Positions 41,315 through 51,168 of a stretch of DNA of 64,000 bases are shown piece by piece. Under the pieces are notes generated by a model, which saw only the letters and a program-made list of their open reading frames with translations, did not search any database and was not told where the DNA came from. The position numbers and the translations under genes were made by a program. Positions within the stretch are counted from its first letter, which is position 1; the number at the start of each line of letters is the position of its first letter. The stretch is from the NCBI RefSeq assembly GCF_032229285.1, contig NZ_CP135084.1:2914001-2978000 (forward strand). Direction: 5' to 3'. This stretch comes from Rheinheimera sp. MMS21-TC3. Its GTDB lineage: Bacteria; Pseudomonadota; Gammaproteobacteria; Enterobacterales; Alteromonadaceae.

Positions 41315-42649
41315 TTAACTGGCTATTTTCACGGCATCAGCTATTTGTTCGGCATAATTGCGAACAACAGCTTCATCTTCGCCTTCTACCATCACTCGAA
41401 TTAGCGGTTCAGTACCACTTTTACGAATTAACACCCGTCCTGCGCCATTTAATTTGCTTTCCACATCAGCAATTACTTCTTTTACATGATTGTTTTCTAG
41501 TGGTGCTGTGCCTTTTTCAAATTTCACATTAACCAGCACTTGTGGCATCTTTTGCATGCCACGACTTAATTCAGCTAGAGATAAATTCGCTTCTATCATA
41601 GCGTTTAGCACTTGTAAGGAGGCAATAATACCATCGCCGGTGCAGGTATAATCTAAATTTAAAACGTGACCTGAGTTTTCACCACCGATGCGCCAATCAT
41701 GCTCACGCAGCAACTCCATAACATAGCGGTCACCAACATTACTACGAACAAAGGGAATATCTAATTCTTTAAGGGCTAACTCTAAGCCTAAATTACTCAT
41801 TAAGGTGCCAACAACACCGCCTTGCAATTTACCTTGGCTTTGTGCAGAGCGAGCAATAATATAGACAATTTCATCGCCATCTAGCACCTTACCACTATGG
41901 TCGACCATCATTACCCTATCGCCATCGCCATCATAGGCAATACCTAAATCTGCTTGTGAATCTAAAACTGTTTGTTTTAATAAATCAGTATGGGTAGCAC
42001 CACATTCATGGTTAATATTAATACCATCTGGCGAAGCGCCAATAATAACGACTTCTGCGCCAAGCTCTTTAAATACTGCTGGGGCAATATGGTAAGTTGC
42101 ACCATGGGCACAGTCGATAACAATTTTCATGCCGCTTAATGATAAGTGGTTTGGCAAGTGGCTTTTACAAAATTCGATATAACGACCAGCCGCATCTTCA
42201 ATTCGCTTAGCTTTACCTAACTTTTCTGACGGCTCACAAATCATGGGTTGTTCTAATTCACGCTCAATTGCCAACTCAACTTCGTCAGCTAATTTAGTCC
42301 CATCTGCCGAGAAAAACTTAATGCCATTATCATAGTAGGGGTTATGTGAAGCACTAATAACAATACCAGCCTCAGCACGGAAAGTTCGGGTTAAATAAGC
42401 TACTGCTGGTGTTGGCATAGGGCCAAGTAAACGGACGTTTATTCCTGCTGCAATAAGCCCTGCCACCATAGCAGTTTCGAGTAAGTAGCCTGAAATGCGG
42501 GTATCTTTACCAATTAATACTTTGCGAGTTCCGCGTTGTGATAATACTCTTCCCGCTGCCCAACCTAGCTTCATAGCAAATTCAGGCGTTATTGGGAACT
42601 CACCTACTTTACCGCGAACACCATCAGTACCAAAATATTTTCTGCTCAT
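41315..42649 (-). CDS. glmM: Phosphoglucosamine mutase
   Basis: Converts glucosamine-6-phosphate to glucosamine-1-phosphate for cell-wall precursors. The phosphoserine is S101 in [17 protein letters not shown], the metal loop is DGDGDR, and the C-terminal phosphate-binding loop [12 protein letters not shown] is intact. It is 444 residues, as in E. coli (445). Three bases after folP. Confidence 0.98.
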   Translation of the reverse strand: MSRKYFGTDGVRGKVGEFPITPEFAMKLGWAAGRVLSQRGTRKVLIGKDTRISGYLLETAMVAGLIAAGINVRLLGPMPTPAVAYLTRTFRAEAGIVISASHNPYYDNGIKFFSADGTKLADEVELAIERELEQPMICEPSEKLGKAKRIEDAAGRYIEFCKSHLPNHLSLSGMKIVIDCAHGATYHIAPAVFKELGAEVVIIGASPDGININHECGATHTDLLKQTVLDSQADLGIAYDGDGDRVMMVDHSGKVLDGDEIVYIIARSAQSQGKLQGGVVGTLMSNLGLELALKELDIPFVRSNVGDRYVMELLREHDWRIGGENSGHVLNLDYTCTGDGIIASLQVLNAMIEANLSLAELSRGMQKMPQVLVNVKFEKGTAPLENNHVKEVIADVESKLNGAGRVLIRKSGTEPLIRVMVEGEDEAVVRNYAEQIADAVKIAS

Positions 42650-42652
42650 CTA

Positions 42653-43486
42653 TTATGCTCCATGCCGTACTGCAGTGGCGATCTGCACTGCTTGTACAGT
42701 TTCTTTAACGTCGTGTACTCGAATTATTTGTGCTCCAGCTAAAGCAGCAATAGTGGCACAAGCCACACTACCAACCAGTCTTTCTGTTGCTGGCACACCT
42801 AATAACTGACCAATCATTGATTTGCGTGACATGCCAGCCAAAACTGGCATACCCAACTGAATAAGTTCTGTTAGCTGTTGTAACAGTTGATAATTATGAC
42901 TTAAGCTTTTACCAAAACCGAACCCAGGATCTAAAATAATATTTTCTGGCAATACCCCTGCTGCAATGCATTCTTTAACACGTTGCTGCAAGAACTGTTT
43001 TACCTCTTGCACTACATTTTGATAACTTGGCTGCTGCTGCATAGTGCGGGGCGCACCTTGCATGTGCATTAAACACACCGGAACTTGGCTAGCGACTGCT
43101 ACATCTAAAGCACCTGGTTCTTGTAGTGCCCGAATATCATTAATTATATCTGCGCCAGCTTGAACTGCTTCTGCCATCACTATAGCTTTGCTGGTATCTA
43201 TAGAAATAACACAGTCAAAACGTTGTCTAATAGCCTTAATAACGGGGATAACTCTAGCTAACTCTTCGTCTGGGGCTACCTCTGCTGCCCCTGGTCGAGT
43301 AGATTCCCCCCCTATATCAATAATACCGGCACCGTCAGTTAGCATTTGCTCGGTTTGCCGTAATGCAGCATCTAAATTGCTATAGCTACCACCATCAGAA
43401 AATGAATCTGGGGTTAAGTTTAAAATTCCCATAACTACAGGCCGCTGCAAACTTAACTGACGCTGTCTAGGCAGTGATAACAACAT
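42653..43486 (-). CDS. folP: Dihydropteroate synthase
   Basis: Folate-pathway enzyme condensing p-aminobenzoate with the pterin pyrophosphate; target of sulfonamides. Signatures GILNLTPDSFSDGG, DIGGESTRPGA and ILDPGFGFGKS are intact. It is 277 residues. The ftsH-folP-glmM order is conserved with E. coli. Confidence 0.97.
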   Translation of the reverse strand: MLLSLPRQRQLSLQRPVVMGILNLTPDSFSDGGSYSNLDAALRQTEQMLTDGAGIIDIGGESTRPGAAEVAPDEELARVIPVIKAIRQRFDCVISIDTSKAIVMAEAVQAGADIINDIRALQEPGALDVAVASQVPVCLMHMQGAPRTMQQQPSYQNVVQEVKQFLQQRVKECIAAGVLPENIILDPGFGFGKSLSHNYQLLQQLTELIQLGMPVLAGMSRKSMIGQLLGVPATERLVGSVACATIAALAGAQIIRVHDVKETVQAVQIATAVRHGA

Positions 43487-43521
43487 TTAATCTCCAATAG
43501 ATTATTCGCTAAATTAACAGT

Positions 43522-43547
43522 AAAAAAGCCCCGAAATACCGGGGCTT
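43522..43547 (-). terminator. Intrinsic terminator between ftsH and folP
   Basis: The stem AAGCCCCG/CGGGGCTT (8 bp) with a 6-base loop is followed by a T-rich run on the minus strand. It lies 23 bases past the ftsH stop and so probably reduces readthrough into folP-glmM. Confidence 0.8.
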
Positions 43548-43569
43548 AATTAATATTACAGACTTTAGC

Positions 43570-45507
43570 TTAGTGTAAATTACCTTCTGAAGGCTTATCA
43601 TTCACTGTAACGCTATCAGTATCACTGCTAGTGCCTTTACTGTCATCGCTATCGTCATTTGTCGGCTTATCTCTTGGCTCCCAGTTTTCTGGTTGACGAA
43701 CTTCACGTCTTGCCATTAAGTCATCAATTTGTTTAGCATCAATGGTTTCATACTTCATTAATGCATCTTTCATGGTATGTAACACATCCATGTTTTCTTC
43801 AATCAACTTTTTAGCACGGTCATAGTTTCGGTCAATAAACTCACGAATTTCAGCATCAATAGCTTTTACCGTTTCTTCAGACATATGTTTATTTTTAGAT
43901 ACTGAGCGGCCTAAAAACACTTCACCTTCATCTTCTGCGTATAGTAGTGGTCCAAGTTTCTCTGAAAAACCCCATTGGGTGACCATTTTACGGGCTAAAT
44001 CAGTTGCGCGCTCAATATCGTTCGAAGCACCTGTTGTAACTGATTCAAAACCATATATAACTTCTTCAGCAATACGACCACCGAACAATGAGCTAATCAT
44101 GCTTTCTAAATGACGCTTACTGTGCGATACCCGATCTCGCTCAGGTAAATACATAGTGACACCTAAGGCGCGACCACGAGGAATAATGCTAACCTTATAC
44201 ACAGGATCATGCTCTGGCACTAAACGACCAACAATAGCGTGACCTGCTTCATGATAAGCCGTCATTTCTTTTTCTTTCTCTGTCATCACCATAGAGCGGC
44301 GTTCTGCACCCATCATGATTTTGTCTTTGGCTTTTTCAAACTCATCCATCGATACCACCCGCTTATCAGTACGGGCAGCAAAGAGCGCGGCTTCGTTAAC
44401 TAAGTTAGCTAAGTCAGCACCAGAGAAGCCTGGAGTACCACGGGCAATAACAGAAGGCTCGACCCCTTCGCCTAGTGGCACTTTACGCATATGCACTTTT
44501 AAAATTTGCTCACGACCTTTAACATCAGGTAAACCTACTACGACTTGACGGTCAAAACGGCCAGGGCGCAATAAAGCTGGGTCTAAAACATCTGGACGGT
44601 TAGTTGCTGCAATAATAATAATACCTTCATTACCGTCAAAGCCATCCATCTCTACTAGCATTTGGTTAAGTGTTTGCTCACGTTCATCATGGCCACCACC
44701 TAAACCAGCACCACGTTGACGGCCTACAGCATCAATTTCATCGATAAAGATAATACAAGGAGAAGCTTTTTTCGCTTGCTCAAACATGTCACGAACCCGC
44801 GATGCACCCACACCAACAAACATTTCAACGAAGTCTGAACCAGAAATAGTAAAAAAAGGTACTTTAGCTTCACCAGCTATAGCTTTAGCTAATAAAGTTT
44901 TACCTGTACCCGGTGGGCCCACTAATAGAATACCTTTAGGGATACGGCCACCTAATTTCTGAAAGCGCGATGGATCTTTTAAATAATCAACCAGCTCTGA
45001 CACTTCTTCTTTAGCTTCATCACAACCAGCAACATCAGCAAAGGTAGTTTTAATTTGGTCTTCGCCCATTAAGCGTGCTTTACTTTTACCAAATGACATA
45101 GCGCCCTTACCGCCACCGCCTTGCATTTGACGCATAAAGAATATCCAGACACCAATTAACAATAACATTGGGAACCAAGAAATAAAGATGGTCGCTAACC
45201 AGCTATTTTCTTCAGGTTTAGTACCTAGGGTACTGACATCATTTTTAATCAGGTCATCTAACAGTTTATCGTCATATCCAGTAGGGATTACGGTTTCAAA
45301 GCGCTCCCCACTACGTTTAATACCCGTAATTACACCCGTGCGTTCAACTTTAACCTCACGGATCATCCCTTGGTTTACCTCTTTGATAAACTGAGTGTAG
45401 TTGGTTTGCCGCTCGCTTTTATCATTAGGCCCAAAGCTGTTGAATACTGACATTAATACGACAGCAATCACCAACCAGACAATTAGATTCTTTGCCATGT
45501 CACTCAA
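43570..45507 (-). CDS. ftsH: ATP-dependent zinc metalloprotease FtsH
   Basis: Membrane-anchored AAA+ protease that degrades misfolded membrane proteins and regulators such as LpxC. Two N-terminal membrane helices flank a periplasmic domain. Walker A GPPGTGKT is at 197-204, and the zinc site is H419-E-A-G-H423. The C-terminal tail is acidic and Ser/Asp-rich. The length is 645 residues (E. coli 644). It follows rlmE on the same strand, as in E. coli. Confidence 0.98.
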   Translation of the reverse strand: MSDMAKNLIVWLVIAVVLMSVFNSFGPNDKSERQTNYTQFIKEVNQGMIREVKVERTGVITGIKRSGERFETVIPTGYDDKLLDDLIKNDVSTLGTKPEENSWLATIFISWFPMLLLIGVWIFFMRQMQGGGGKGAMSFGKSKARLMGEDQIKTTFADVAGCDEAKEEVSELVDYLKDPSRFQKLGGRIPKGILLVGPPGTGKTLLAKAIAGEAKVPFFTISGSDFVEMFVGVGASRVRDMFEQAKKASPCIIFIDEIDAVGRQRGAGLGGGHDEREQTLNQMLVEMDGFDGNEGIIIIAATNRPDVLDPALLRPGRFDRQVVVGLPDVKGREQILKVHMRKVPLGEGVEPSVIARGTPGFSGADLANLVNEAALFAARTDKRVVSMDEFEKAKDKIMMGAERRSMVMTEKEKEMTAYHEAGHAIVGRLVPEHDPVYKVSIIPRGRALGVTMYLPERDRVSHSKRHLESMISSLFGGRIAEEVIYGFESVTTGASNDIERATDLARKMVTQWGFSEKLGPLLYAEDEGEVFLGRSVSKNKHMSEETVKAIDAEIREFIDRNYDRAKKLIEENMDVLHTMKDALMKYETIDAKQIDDLMARREVRQPENWEPRDKPTNDDSDDSKGTSSDTDSVTVNDKPSEGNLH

Positions 45508-45555
45508 GGTTATAACCTCTTCATTACCAAAATTTATAAATTCCCGACTACTTTA

Positions 45556-46185
45556 CTAAATTTTGAAGCCGGTCGCCACGATATATGTCTCACGTGAACG
45601 TGCACGTGATGAATCTGGCTTACGTATTTTTACTGTGGTAAAGGCTGCGCGCACATCTTTAACAAATTGCTCGAAACCATCACCTTGAAACACTTTAACG
45701 ACAAAACTACCATTTTTCTTCAATACGTTATTACACATATCGAGGGCTAATTCGATCAAGTACATAGATCGTGCCTGATCAGTAGTATCATTACCACTCA
45801 TATTCGGCGCCATATCAGATAAAACAACATCAACATTCTTACCTTCAATACGACTTAATAAGGCATTTAACACTGCTTCTTCCCGAAAGTCACCTTGTAA
45901 AAAGCTTACTCCATTAATAGGATCCATCGGTAAGATATCACAAGCTATCACTGTGCCTTTATCACCTACAACACTAACACTATATTGCGACCAACTGCCC
46001 GGAGCAGAACCTAAGTCAACAACCGTCATGCCCGGTTTAAACACTTTATCTTGCTGTTGGATCTGCTCTAGTTTAAAGGCTGCACGTGAACGTAAGCCTA
46101 ATTTCTGCGCTTTTTGCACAAAATGATCAGCAAAATGCTCTTGTAACCAGCGGCTTGAGCTTGCTGAGCGTTTTTTCTTCGTCAT
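45556..46185 (-). CDS. rlmE: 23S rRNA 2'-O-methyltransferase RlmE
   Basis: Heat-shock RrmJ/FtsJ methyltransferase acting on U2552 of 23S rRNA. The SAM motif [14 protein letters not shown] and the catalytic segments [10 protein letters not shown] and [11 protein letters not shown] are intact. It is 209 residues, equal to E. coli. It is divergent from yhbY and upstream of ftsH. Confidence 0.97.
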   Translation of the reverse strand: MTKKKRSASSSRWLQEHFADHFVQKAQKLGLRSRAAFKLEQIQQQDKVFKPGMTVVDLGSAPGSWSQYSVSVVGDKGTVIACDILPMDPINGVSFLQGDFREEAVLNALLSRIEGKNVDVVLSDMAPNMSGNDTTDQARSMYLIELALDMCNNVLKKNGSFVVKVFQGDGFEQFVKDVRAAFTTVKIRKPDSSRARSRETYIVATGFKI

Positions 46186-46268
46186 GCCATCACTCTTAAT
46201 TAGTGTTATCGCTTAGATGGCGTTACAATAGCCAAAATTCAAGCGTCTGTAGCGGAAATAGTCATTTT

Positions 46269-46565
46269 ATGAGTTTAACTAACAAACAAATACAATTTTT
46301 AAAAGCAAAAGCACATGAGCTTAAGCCTGTTATTTTACTTGGTAACAACGGTCTTACCGAAGGTGTTATGGCCGAAATTGAAACTGCACTTAATTTTCAT
46401 GAATTAATTAAAATTAAAGTGCCAACCGCAGATCGTGAACAAAAAGCATTAATTATGGATGCCATTGTTCGTGAAACTAAAGCGGAACAAGTTCAAGCTA
46501 TAGGTAAAGTTCAAGTTATCTATAGACCAAGTAAAGATAAAAAGATTCAATTGCCTCGCGGCTAA
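46269..46565 (+). CDS. yhbY: Ribosome-associated RNA-binding protein YhbY
   Basis: CRS1/YhbY-domain protein that associates with pre-50S particles. The GxxG RNA-binding loop appears in ILLGNNGLTEGVM. The ATG at 46269 gives 98 residues (E. coli 97) beginning MSLTNKQIQFLKAKAHELKP; the longer frame upstream is not conserved. A strong bidirectional terminator follows. Confidence 0.95.
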   Translation: MSLTNKQIQFLKAKAHELKPVILLGNNGLTEGVMAEIETALNFHELIKIKVPTADREQKALIMDAIVRETKAEQVQAIGKVQVIYRPSKDKKIQLPRG

Positions 46566-46587
46566 AGTATAACATTGCTGCAAACAT

Positions 46588-46612
46588 AAAAAGCGCTTAT
46601 CGGCGCTTTTTT
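46588..46612. terminator. Bidirectional terminator between yhbY and the first pirin gene
   Basis: AAAAAGCGC-TTATCG-GCGCTTTTTT forms a 9-bp hairpin with A/T runs on both sides, placed between two convergent genes, so it can serve both strands. Confidence 0.85.
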
Positions 46613-46658
46613 ACTTTCTTGGCTATAATTTTTGCTTAAATACCTAAAAAGTTTTGCT

Positions 46659-47525
46659 TTAACTAGTTAAGACACCATTTTGATAGTCATGGATGGCTTG
46701 CTCAATTTCAGCCGCCGTGTTCATTACAAAAGGCCCATACTGCTTAATAGGTTGGCGTAATGGTTTACCAGCTATAAATAAAAACTTGGCCTCCTCGTTA
46801 TTGTTATTAGTAATAATCAGCGAGCCAGAGCCGGTTAATAAGCTTAAAGTTTTTTCTTTATTAAGAGTGCCAACACTGCCAATACGGATTGCACCACTAT
46901 AACTATAAAGCATGGCGTTAAGTTGTTCTGTTATCGGTAGGCTAATGGATTGTTGTGGCGCTAAACTAATGTCTAAATAGATAACTTCAGTATCAGCAAT
47001 ACTAAAAAAACCTTGCAACTGAATATCATTAACCTTAATTGCCCCAGCAATTGCTTTAACACTAAAGCCAGTAAACTGCTGCCAAGGAATATCTTCTGCT
47101 GCTATATCCTGATAGTGCGCGGGAATCAGCTTACGTTCAGCCGCTAAATTAACCCATAACTGAAAACCATGCATGCGACCTTCTGTTTGCTTGGGCATTT
47201 CTGAATGGATAATACCTTTACCCGCTGTCATCCACTGCACGCCACCATCTGCAAGCAAACCGACATTACCTAGATGGTCACGATGTTCCATTTTACCTTG
47301 TAGCATATAAGTAACAGTTTCAAAGCCTCTATGCGGATGAGCAGGAAAGCCTGCTATATAATCAGCAGCTTGATCTGAGCCAAACTCATCAAGCATTAAA
47401 AACGGATCAAATCGCTCTAACTGAGCGCCACCAAACACTCGTAGTAATTTCACCCCAGCGCCATCAGAAGCAGGACGCGCTACCAACTGTTGTTGTACTT
47501 TTACTTCCGTTGGATTCATATTCAT
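46659..47525 (-). CDS. Pirin-family protein (copy 1)
   Basis: Bicupin pirin, 288 residues. The N-terminal cupin carries the metal-binding histidines in FPAHPHRGFETVTYML and GKMEHRDHLGN, and GGVQWMTAGKGIIHSEMP is the family signature. Bacterial pirins include quercetin dioxygenases and redox-linked regulators; activity is unknown here. Divergent from a second pirin gene, with a shared 194-base promoter region. Confidence 0.9.
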   Translation of the reverse strand: MNMNPTEVKVQQQLVARPASDGAGVKLLRVFGGAQLERFDPFLMLDEFGSDQAADYIAGFPAHPHRGFETVTYMLQGKMEHRDHLGNVGLLADGGVQWMTAGKGIIHSEMPKQTEGRMHGFQLWVNLAAERKLIPAHYQDIAAEDIPWQQFTGFSVKAIAGAIKVNDIQLQGFFSIADTEVIYLDISLAPQQSISLPITEQLNAMLYSYSGAIRIGSVGTLNKEKTLSLLTGSGSLIITNNNNEEAKFLFIAGKPLRQPIKQYGPFVMNTAAEIEQAIHDYQNGVLTS

Positions 47526-47677
47526 TTATTAATCCTCACTAGGTTGTAACTTAATGATAAACACTCTAAATCTTAGATTGTTAATGTCTATTAAAAAAAT
47601 GGCCATAGACTGTGGTGATACAGGCATAAACACTCTAGTATTCTTTAACAGAGAATGTAAGTAGATAATATTAGCAT

Positions 47678-47698
47678 ATTCGTTACTCTAATAAGAAT
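47678..47698. promoter_or_regulatory. Inverted-repeat operator candidate between divergent pirin genes
   Basis: ATTC at 47678-47681 and GAAT at 47695-47698 form an inverted pair, embedded in ATTCGTT...AGAATGA. The same flanking words occur upstream of the third pirin gene at 51068-51088, although the spacing differs (13 against 9 bases). It is 22 bases before the copy 2 start, close to its AGGAG SD. It may be a LysR site; weak evidence. Confidence 0.35.
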
Positions 47699-47719
47699 GA
47701 TAGATAGGAGACTCACTTA

Positions 47720-48574
47720 ATGGCTAAAATTCTTAAAGCAAAAGAGCATGACATTGGCGGTTTAAATGTTAAGCGCGTTTTACCTCATCAAGAAAAGCGT
47801 ATGGTTGGTCCTTTTATCTTTTTTGATCAAATGGGCCCAAATAACTTCCCTGCTGGTCAAGGTATTAATGTTAGGCCGCATCCGCATATTGGTTTATCTA
47901 CTTTAACCTATTTATTTGCCGGGAGCATTTTGCACCGTGACTCTTTGGGTAATAACTTAGAAATTCAGCCAGGTGATGTTAACTGGATGACAGCGGGTAA
48001 AGGTATAGTGCATTCAGAGCGTGAGAGCTTTGAAGTTCGCGCTAATCCGCATGAAATTAGTGGTTTACAATGCTGGGTTGCCCTACCACAAGCCATGGCA
48101 GAATTAGAACCAGCCTTTAGTCATACTAAAAAAACTGACTTACCGCACATTACCCATGAAGGCGTTATGATGCGTTTAGTGGTTGGTGAGGCTTATGGCT
48201 TAAGTTCGCCGGTTAAAACCTACTCACCTATGTTTTATATTGATGTTGTTGCCAGTAAAGGCAGTGTTATTACTCGCCCTAACCCTGATCAAGAAATGGC
48301 TATTTTCACTATTTGTGGCGAAGTGACCATTAACGGTGAAACCTTTGGCGCGAATGAGTTTATTTTAATTGAGCCAAATGATAGCGAAATTGAGCTTGCA
48401 ACCGATGGTCGCTTTGTCATGTTAGGCGGTGAGCAATTCGAGCAAGTGCCTTTTATTTCTTGGAACTTTGTTTCTTTTAGTAAAGAGCGTATTAAGCAAG
48501 CTGAAGACGATTGGAAAAACGGTCGCTTCCCAACTATTCCAGGCGACGACAAAGAATTTATTCCACTTAAGTAA
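47720..48574 (+). CDS. Pirin-family protein (copy 2)
   Basis: A 284-residue bicupin pirin, only distantly similar to its neighbour. Signature segments are GINVRPHPHIGLSTLTYLFAGSILHRDSLG and GDVNWMTAGKGIVHSERES, with the metal-binding histidines in place. It is the first gene of a probable four-gene operon with the hydrolase-OsmC fusion, the kef remnant and a LysR regulator (gaps of 21, 44 and 11 bases). Confidence 0.9.
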   Translation: MAKILKAKEHDIGGLNVKRVLPHQEKRMVGPFIFFDQMGPNNFPAGQGINVRPHPHIGLSTLTYLFAGSILHRDSLGNNLEIQPGDVNWMTAGKGIVHSERESFEVRANPHEISGLQCWVALPQAMAELEPAFSHTKKTDLPHITHEGVMMRLVVGEAYGLSSPVKTYSPMFYIDVVASKGSVITRPNPDQEMAIFTICGEVTINGETFGANEFILIEPNDSEIELATDGRFVMLGGEQFEQVPFISWNFVSFSKERIKQAEDDWKNGRFPTIPGDDKEFIPLK

Positions 48575-48595
48575 TTTCAACAAAAGGGTGATTTC

Positions 48596-49804
48596 ATGAG
48601 AAAGCAGATAACATTTTTAAGTAACGGCATTAGCCTTTCAGGTTTGCTGGAGTCACCCGCCACCGAGGTTAAAGCCTATGCGATATTTGCCCACTGCTTT
48701 ACCTGTGGCAAAGATATCGCAGCAGCTAGTCGAATTTCCCGTGCTTTAGTTGCCAAAGGTATTGCTGTTTTACGCTTTGATTTTACCGGTTTAGGTAATA
48801 GCGATGGTGACTTTGCCAATACCAACTTTAGCTCAAATTTGGCTGATTTAACCGCAGCTGCCGAGCATTTAAGCCAGCATTACCAAGCGCCACAGCTGTT
48901 AATTGGCCATAGTTTAGGTGGTGCTGCTGTGCTTGCTGTGGCAAATAGAATACCGTCAATTAACGCTGTTGTTGCTATAGCGGCACCAGCAAAAGCGGAG
49001 CATGTTATTCATAACTTTGCCGATAGCCTAGACACCATAAAGCGTGATGGCGTCGCTAAGGTTCAATTAGGCCCAAGAGAATTTAGCATTCAAAAGCAGT
49101 TTATTGATGATGTTACAAATAATAGCCAGCACAACTTTGATCTTAAAGGCAAAGCCGTGTTGCTGTTGCACAGCCCCGTAGATACTGTCGTTTCTATTAA
49201 CCAAGCTGAACAAATTTACACTAGCGTTAAGCACCCTAAAAGCTTTATTTCTTTAGATAAAGCTGATCACTTTTTATCTAACAAAGCAGATGCAGAATAC
49301 GCGGCAACGGTTATCAGTGGCTGGGCCGATAAATACCTAGAGTACGATACAACCCCTAGCGATAAGACACCGCCTGTCAGTAAAGGCAGTGTGCTAGTGT
49401 CGGAAAAAGATCATAACTTTACCCTAAATGTTAGTAGCGACAGCCATTTTTGGTTAGCCGATGAGCCCAAAGCTGTGGGTGGCCAAAATTTAGGGCCTGA
49501 TCCTTACGAGCATTTATTAGCCGCCTTAGGCGCCTGCACTGTTATGACGATGCGTATGTATGCTAAGCATAAAAAACTGGCCGTTGATAATATTAGCGTT
49601 AGCTTAAGTCATAGCAAAAATTATCATCAAGATTGTCAAAACTGCGAGCAGCAAGATGGTCGTGTTGAGCTTATAACCAGAAAAATAACGATCACTGGCG
49701 ATATAAGCGATGAGCAAAAACAACGCCTGCTCGCTATTGCTGATAAATGCCCTGTTCACAAAACCTTACACAGTAAGCTGCTTGTTAAAACAACAGCGGA
49801 CTAA
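48596..49804 (+). CDS. Alpha/beta-hydrolase-OsmC fusion protein
   Basis: Two domains in 402 residues. Residues 1-250 are an alpha/beta hydrolase with nucleophile S106 in GHSLGGAAV and a C-terminal ADHF histidine. Residues 260-400 are an OsmC/Ohr-like domain with the two redox cysteines C314 ([15 protein letters not shown]) and C385 (KCPVHKTL), which reduce organic hydroperoxides in the family. The architecture is known in other bacteria. Its combination with pirins fits electrophile or peroxide stress. Confidence 0.9.
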   Translation: MRKQITFLSNGISLSGLLESPATEVKAYAIFAHCFTCGKDIAAASRISRALVAKGIAVLRFDFTGLGNSDGDFANTNFSSNLADLTAAAEHLSQHYQAPQLLIGHSLGGAAVLAVANRIPSINAVVAIAAPAKAEHVIHNFADSLDTIKRDGVAKVQLGPREFSIQKQFIDDVTNNSQHNFDLKGKAVLLLHSPVDTVVSINQAEQIYTSVKHPKSFISLDKADHFLSNKADAEYAATVISGWADKYLEYDTTPSDKTPPVSKGSVLVSEKDHNFTLNVSSDSHFWLADEPKAVGGQNLGPDPYEHLLAALGACTVMTMRMYAKHKKLAVDNISVSLSHSKNYHQDCQNCEQQDGRVELITRKITITGDISDEQKQRLLAIADKCPVHKTLHSKLLVKTTAD

Positions 49805-49848
49805 AGGCAACGCAAGCGACAAATAACAACCAAAAGTAAGAGGTCTAG

Positions 49849-50157
49849 ATGCTACAAATTGCCTTAATATATTTAGCCGCAGCCATAGTGGCCATTCCTA
49901 TTGCTAAACGGCTTGGCTTAGGCTCGGTGCTAGGTTATTTACTTGCCGGTAAGTTGTTTTCAGAACATGACGAAGAATCTTTGCATAAATTAGCCCATTT
50001 ATGGGGTGATGATCGCAGCTATGGCATCGCAGTTAAACAGCGCTTAGAAGATTTACAACAAGTGCTTACCGACGATAAACAACAACAGCAGCAACTTAAT
50101 GCCTGCAAAGAGCAACAAGGCGATCTAAATAAGTCAGCTACGCCAGCCAAGCGCTAA
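49849..50157 (+). pseudogene. Internally deleted Kef-type K+/H+ antiporter remnant
   Basis: A 102-residue reading frame. Its first 35 residues (IYLAAAIVAIPIAKRLGLGSVLGYLLAG) are the N-terminal helix of CPA2/KefB-KefC antiporters. The rest (EHDEESLHKLAHLWGDDRSYGIAVKQRLEDLQQVL) resembles the C-terminal tail of Kef proteins. The transport core and the RCK/TrkA-N domain, together some 500 residues, are missing, with the frame kept. It is most likely an in-frame deletion remnant and is possibly still translated (AAGAGG before the ATG). It could instead be a small membrane protein with a new role. Confidence 0.65.
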
Positions 50158-50168
50158 AGGGGAAAGCA

Positions 50169-51047
50169 ATGCTTAGGGTAACACTTGAGCAATGGCGCAT
50201 GTTTCGCGCCGTAGTTCAATATGGCGGCTTTAATCAGGCCGCCCAAGGTATTCATAAAAGCCAATCGAGTATCCATAATGCCGTGGGTAAAATAGAAAGT
50301 GGCTTAAACGTAAAGCTGTTTGAGATTGAAGGCAGAAAAACTGTACTCACAGAAGCCGGTGAGCTTATGTTAAGACGGGCTAATTTCTTACTAGATGAAG
50401 CCGCTAAGCTAGAGATTGTTGGCCAAACCCTAGGCCAAGGTACAGAAGTGAGTTTGCGCATAGCCATTGATGAAATGTTTCCGCATACACTGCTTTATCA
50501 AGTTTTAGAAAGTGTTTCATCGCAATACCCTATGCTACAAATTGAGCTTGTGGAGTCGGTATTAAGTGGTGCCTGCGAATTAGTTGATAATGCAGAAGTT
50601 GATATTGGCATCTCCCCTGTTATGTTAAAAGATGGTTTTAGTGAACAACTGTGTCAAATTAATTTTATTGCCGTTGCTAACCCTGGACATGCTTTGCATA
50701 GCCTTAACCGTGAATTAACGGTAGAAGATTTAAAAAGCCATCGCCAAGTGGTAGTAAGGGACTCAGCCTTACTGAATAAAAGCAATGCTGGCTGGTTAGG
50801 TGCCAATCAGCGTTGGACAGTTAGTCACTTACGCACTTCTATCGATATGATTTGCAAAGGTTTAGGCTTTGCTTGGCTGCCGCTAAGTGCTATTCAGCCA
50901 AAGCTAGATAATGGCGAATTAAAACCCTTACCGTTACGCCATAATAGCCAGCGCTCAATGCAACTACATTTAATCTTTAAAGATGGCGACAACCTAGGCC
51001 CAGCTGCCAAAGCTTTTTTAGCAGAATTAAGATACCGCTGCGAATAG
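50169..51047 (+). CDS. LysR-family transcriptional regulator
   Basis: A 292-residue LTTR with N-terminal winged HTH (MFRAVVQYGGFNQAAQGIHKSQSSIHNAVGKIESGLNVKLFEIEGRKTVLTEAG) and a periplasmic-binding-like sensor domain. GGGG precedes its ATG by seven bases. It lies at the end of the pirin operon and upstream of the third pirin gene; TCATTC-N9-GAATGA downstream of it is a plausible binding site. The effector is unknown. Confidence 0.92.
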   Translation: MLRVTLEQWRMFRAVVQYGGFNQAAQGIHKSQSSIHNAVGKIESGLNVKLFEIEGRKTVLTEAGELMLRRANFLLDEAAKLEIVGQTLGQGTEVSLRIAIDEMFPHTLLYQVLESVSSQYPMLQIELVESVLSGACELVDNAEVDIGISPVMLKDGFSEQLCQINFIAVANPGHALHSLNRELTVEDLKSHRQVVVRDSALLNKSNAGWLGANQRWTVSHLRTSIDMICKGLGFAWLPLSAIQPKLDNGELKPLPLRHNSQRSMQLHLIFKDGDNLGPAAKAFLAELRYRCE

Positions 51048-51067
51048 CAACCCAGTTAGAATTACAA

Positions 51068-51088
51068 TCATTCGTTTAAATAGAATGA
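51068..51088. promoter_or_regulatory. LysR-type inverted repeat upstream of the third pirin gene
   Basis: TCATTC (51068-51073) and GAATGA (51083-51088) form a perfect 6-bp inverted repeat with a 9-base AT-rich spacer. This has the T-N11-A geometry of LysR boxes. It lies 80 bases upstream of the pirin start and 20 bases past the LysR stop. Confidence 0.5.
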
Positions 51089-51168
51089 CATGAGTTTTTT
51101 TTACTAATTTTAACCGCATATAACAAACGTTAAACTAGCTTCATGGTAATAAATGAAGGAATTCAGAA

